From assembly GCA_016218715.1 (NCBI GenBank), contig JACRDG010000020.1, forward strand, positions 1 to 64,000: a DNA stretch of 64,000 bases, in the 5' to 3' direction. The first letter of the stretch is position 1. Every line of letters begins with the position of its first letter. The translations under genes were made by a program, and so were the position numbers. This stretch comes from Desulfomonile tiedjei. Lineage in GTDB: Bacteria; Desulfobacterota; Desulfomonilia; Desulfomonilales; Desulfomonilaceae. The notes below the pieces were generated by a model that did no database searches, was not told the origin of the DNA, and was given only the letters and a program-made list of their open reading frames with translations. Of the stretch, positions 62,618-64,000 are shown in pieces.

Positions 62618-63925
62618 TCACGACTTTTCGAGCCGGTGTACCAGTGCGGCCGCGTGGGCTGCGAATCCTTCGTAGCGTGCCAGCACGAGAGTTTTCGGCG
62701 CGAGGTCCCGGAATCCGCTCTCGGTCACGCGTGAGAAGGACATTCTCCGGGTGAAGTCCCTGACCGATAGGGCTGACGCGGTCCTGGCAAACCCGGAAGT
62801 CGGCAGAATCGCGTTGGGACCGATGGAATAGTTTGCGAGGGTGCCCGGGGTGTACGGGCCCAGGAGCACCTCACCCGCGAACTTGACCTGCTCCAGGAGT
62901 TCGAGCGGGTTCTCGGTCAGGATCTGCAGATGTTCCGGCGCGAATTGGTTGATGAACGCGAGAGCGTCCGCGATCCCATCGGCGAGGACGACCCCCCCAT
63001 TGCTCTGCAGGACAGTTTCGCAAAAAGACCTCCGCTCCGCAGGCAATGTCCTCACGAGCCGGGGGATGATCTCCAGCGCTTTCGAGGCCATCGACCGGTC
63101 GGTCGTGACGAGGTACGCGGCGGAATCGGGGCCGTGCTCGGCTTCAATGAGGAGATCCGTCACCGCGGTAAGCGGGTCCGCGGACGAATCGGCCAGGACG
63201 ATTGCTTCGCTGGGTCCCGCCGGAAGGCCGGTGTCGAGTTCCGTGGAGAGGAGCTGCTTGGCTGCGAGGACATAGCCTGAACCCGGTCCGACGATCTTGT
63301 CTACCCGCTGGATCGCATTCGTCCCCAGGGCGAGTGCTGCGACCGCCTGAACCCCACCTATGGCATAGATCTCGTCGAGACCGATCATGGACGCGGCCGC
63401 GAGCGTGGCAGGATCGGCCCTACCATTGACATCGGGCGGCGTGACCACTGCTATTCGCCGCACACCCGCCACCTTCGCGGGGACCCCGGCCATCATCATC
63501 ATGGACGGGAACGATCCCTTTCCGCGCGGTATGTACAGACCCGCTGATTCAAGGGGAATAACTTTTTCCCCGGCGAATATTCCGGGGCTCACTTCGATTT
63601 CCCAGATGGGGGGTTCAAGCTGTCGCTCGTGGAAGGTGCGAATGTTGGCAATGGATACCTGCATGGCTTCCAGCAGGTCAGCAGGGAGCGACGATCCCGC
63701 GCGATCGATGTCCTCCTGGGATACGCGGAACGCGGAGGGTTCCAGGTCCGCGCCGTCGAACTTCCTGGTGAATTCTCGGACTGCGTCGTCCCCGCGATGC
63801 CGCACTTCCTCTATAATAGGTTCGACCTGGCCGATGAGGTCCCGGAGGTTCACGCCTCCTCGTCGGCAAAGCCTCTCGCGCTCGCGGCTCTCCATGCCCG
63901 CAAGCTCGAAGTAGTTGACCTTCAT
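62618..63925 (-). CDS. hisD: Histidinol dehydrogenase HisD
   Basis: 435 residues. It oxidises histidinol to histidine in two NAD-dependent steps. The RGKGSFPSMMMMAGVPAKVAGV, VGPGSGYVLAAKQLLS and AGPSEAIVLADSSADP motifs and the C-terminal YSIGPNAILPTSGFAR region (zinc and base residues) are intact. The active-site Glu-His pair appears in NQFAPEHLQI. No other his gene adjoins it within the window; the window ends 75 bp upstream of its start. Confidence 0.97.
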   Translation of the reverse strand: MKVNYFELAGMESRERERLCRRGGVNLRDLIGQVEPIIEEVRHRGDDAVREFTRKFDGADLEPSAFRVSQEDIDRAGSSLPADLLEAMQVSIANIRTFHERQLEPPIWEIEVSPGIFAGEKVIPLESAGLYIPRGKGSFPSMMMMAGVPAKVAGVRRIAVVTPPDVNGRADPATLAAASMIGLDEIYAIGGVQAVAALALGTNAIQRVDKIVGPGSGYVLAAKQLLSTELDTGLPAGPSEAIVLADSSADPLTAVTDLLIEAEHGPDSAAYLVTTDRSMASKALEIIPRLVRTLPAERRSFCETVLQSNGGVVLADGIADALAFINQFAPEHLQILTENPLELLEQVKFAGEVLLGPYTPGTLANYSIGPNAILPTSGFARTASALSVRDFTRRMSFSRVTESGFRDLAPKTLVLARYEGFAAHAAALVHRLEKS

Positions 63926-64000
63926 GAGTTACCCCTGCTGCAAACGCTATTCTCGGGGAGAAGACCCTCAGGATGCACGGGCATCCTGACACGGAACCCC

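Overview
The window is 64 kb of a Gram-negative chromosome with moderately high G+C. The gene set suggests a strictly anaerobic bacterium of the Desulfobacterota / former Deltaproteobacteria (Syntrophobacter- or Desulfomonile-like): a lysS-lolC-lolD-bamA-ompH-lpx-msbA-lpxK-heptosyltransferase operon, type IV pilus motor genes, a beta-oxidation operon, a DUF362 ferredoxin-type protein, a B12 radical SAM enzyme and PurF with Fe-S cysteines. This assignment is inference from gene content and order; no 16S rRNA gene is present.

Layout. 1-3.6 kb: branched-chain amino acid type ABC importer (minus strand, ATPase cut by the window edge). 4.2-10.4 kb: sensor kinase, a cNMP/CBS/DUF294 signalling protein and two methyltransferases, separated by gaps that hold dispersed inverted repeats. 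10.8-16.9 kb: an accessory-looking stretch of small unknown genes, several with cysteine pairs typical of zinc ribbons, one of them frameshifted, plus a B12 radical SAM protein; it ends at tRNA-Gly(GCC), next to an unusually structured repeat region. 17-22.8 kb: MOSC protein, EF-G-like GTPase, ACT-malic enzyme and a proline-rich secreted protein. 23-36.4 kb: a tightly packed outer-membrane biogenesis operon transcribed right to left (lysS to the heptosyltransferase), with start/stop overlaps. 36.8-41.3 kb: pilB-pilT-pilC ending in a good terminator. 41.5-48.6 kb on the plus strand: DUF362 ferredoxin protein, a Gln/Tyr/Pro-repeat secreted protein, purF, a glycosyltransferase and two methyltransferases. 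48.7-50.9 kb: a polytopic membrane protein that probably starts at CTG. 51-56.9 kb: beta-oxidation operon (acyl-CoA dehydrogenase, thiolase, FadB-like protein) behind a promoter with an upstream inverted repeat. 57.3-58.2 kb: TPR protein. 58.4-61.2 kb: degenerate nucleotidyltransferase, membrane protein with a Gly/Cys-rich C-terminal tail, and a radical SAM/SPASM enzyme. 61.3-63.9 kb: DUF6125-like protein, moaC and hisD.

The best candidate for an undescribed system is the three-gene unit at 58.4-61.2 kb. A membrane protein of TIGR04222-like architecture ends in a 35-residue tail of almost only Gly with six Cys, and its stop codon overlaps (GTGA) the start of a radical SAM/SPASM enzyme, the enzyme class that modifies ribosomal peptides. 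An apparently inactivated nucleotidyltransferase heads the unit. Second-tier signals are the 11-bp x3 tandem repeat and 9-bp inverted repeat beside tRNA-Gly, the CTG start of the membrane protein, and the frameshifted zinc-ribbon gene.

Many genes start at GTG or TTG; where a Shine-Dalgarno sequence or the family's usual N-terminus pointed to an internal start, that start is used. All family calls come from reading the sequence; no database search was run.
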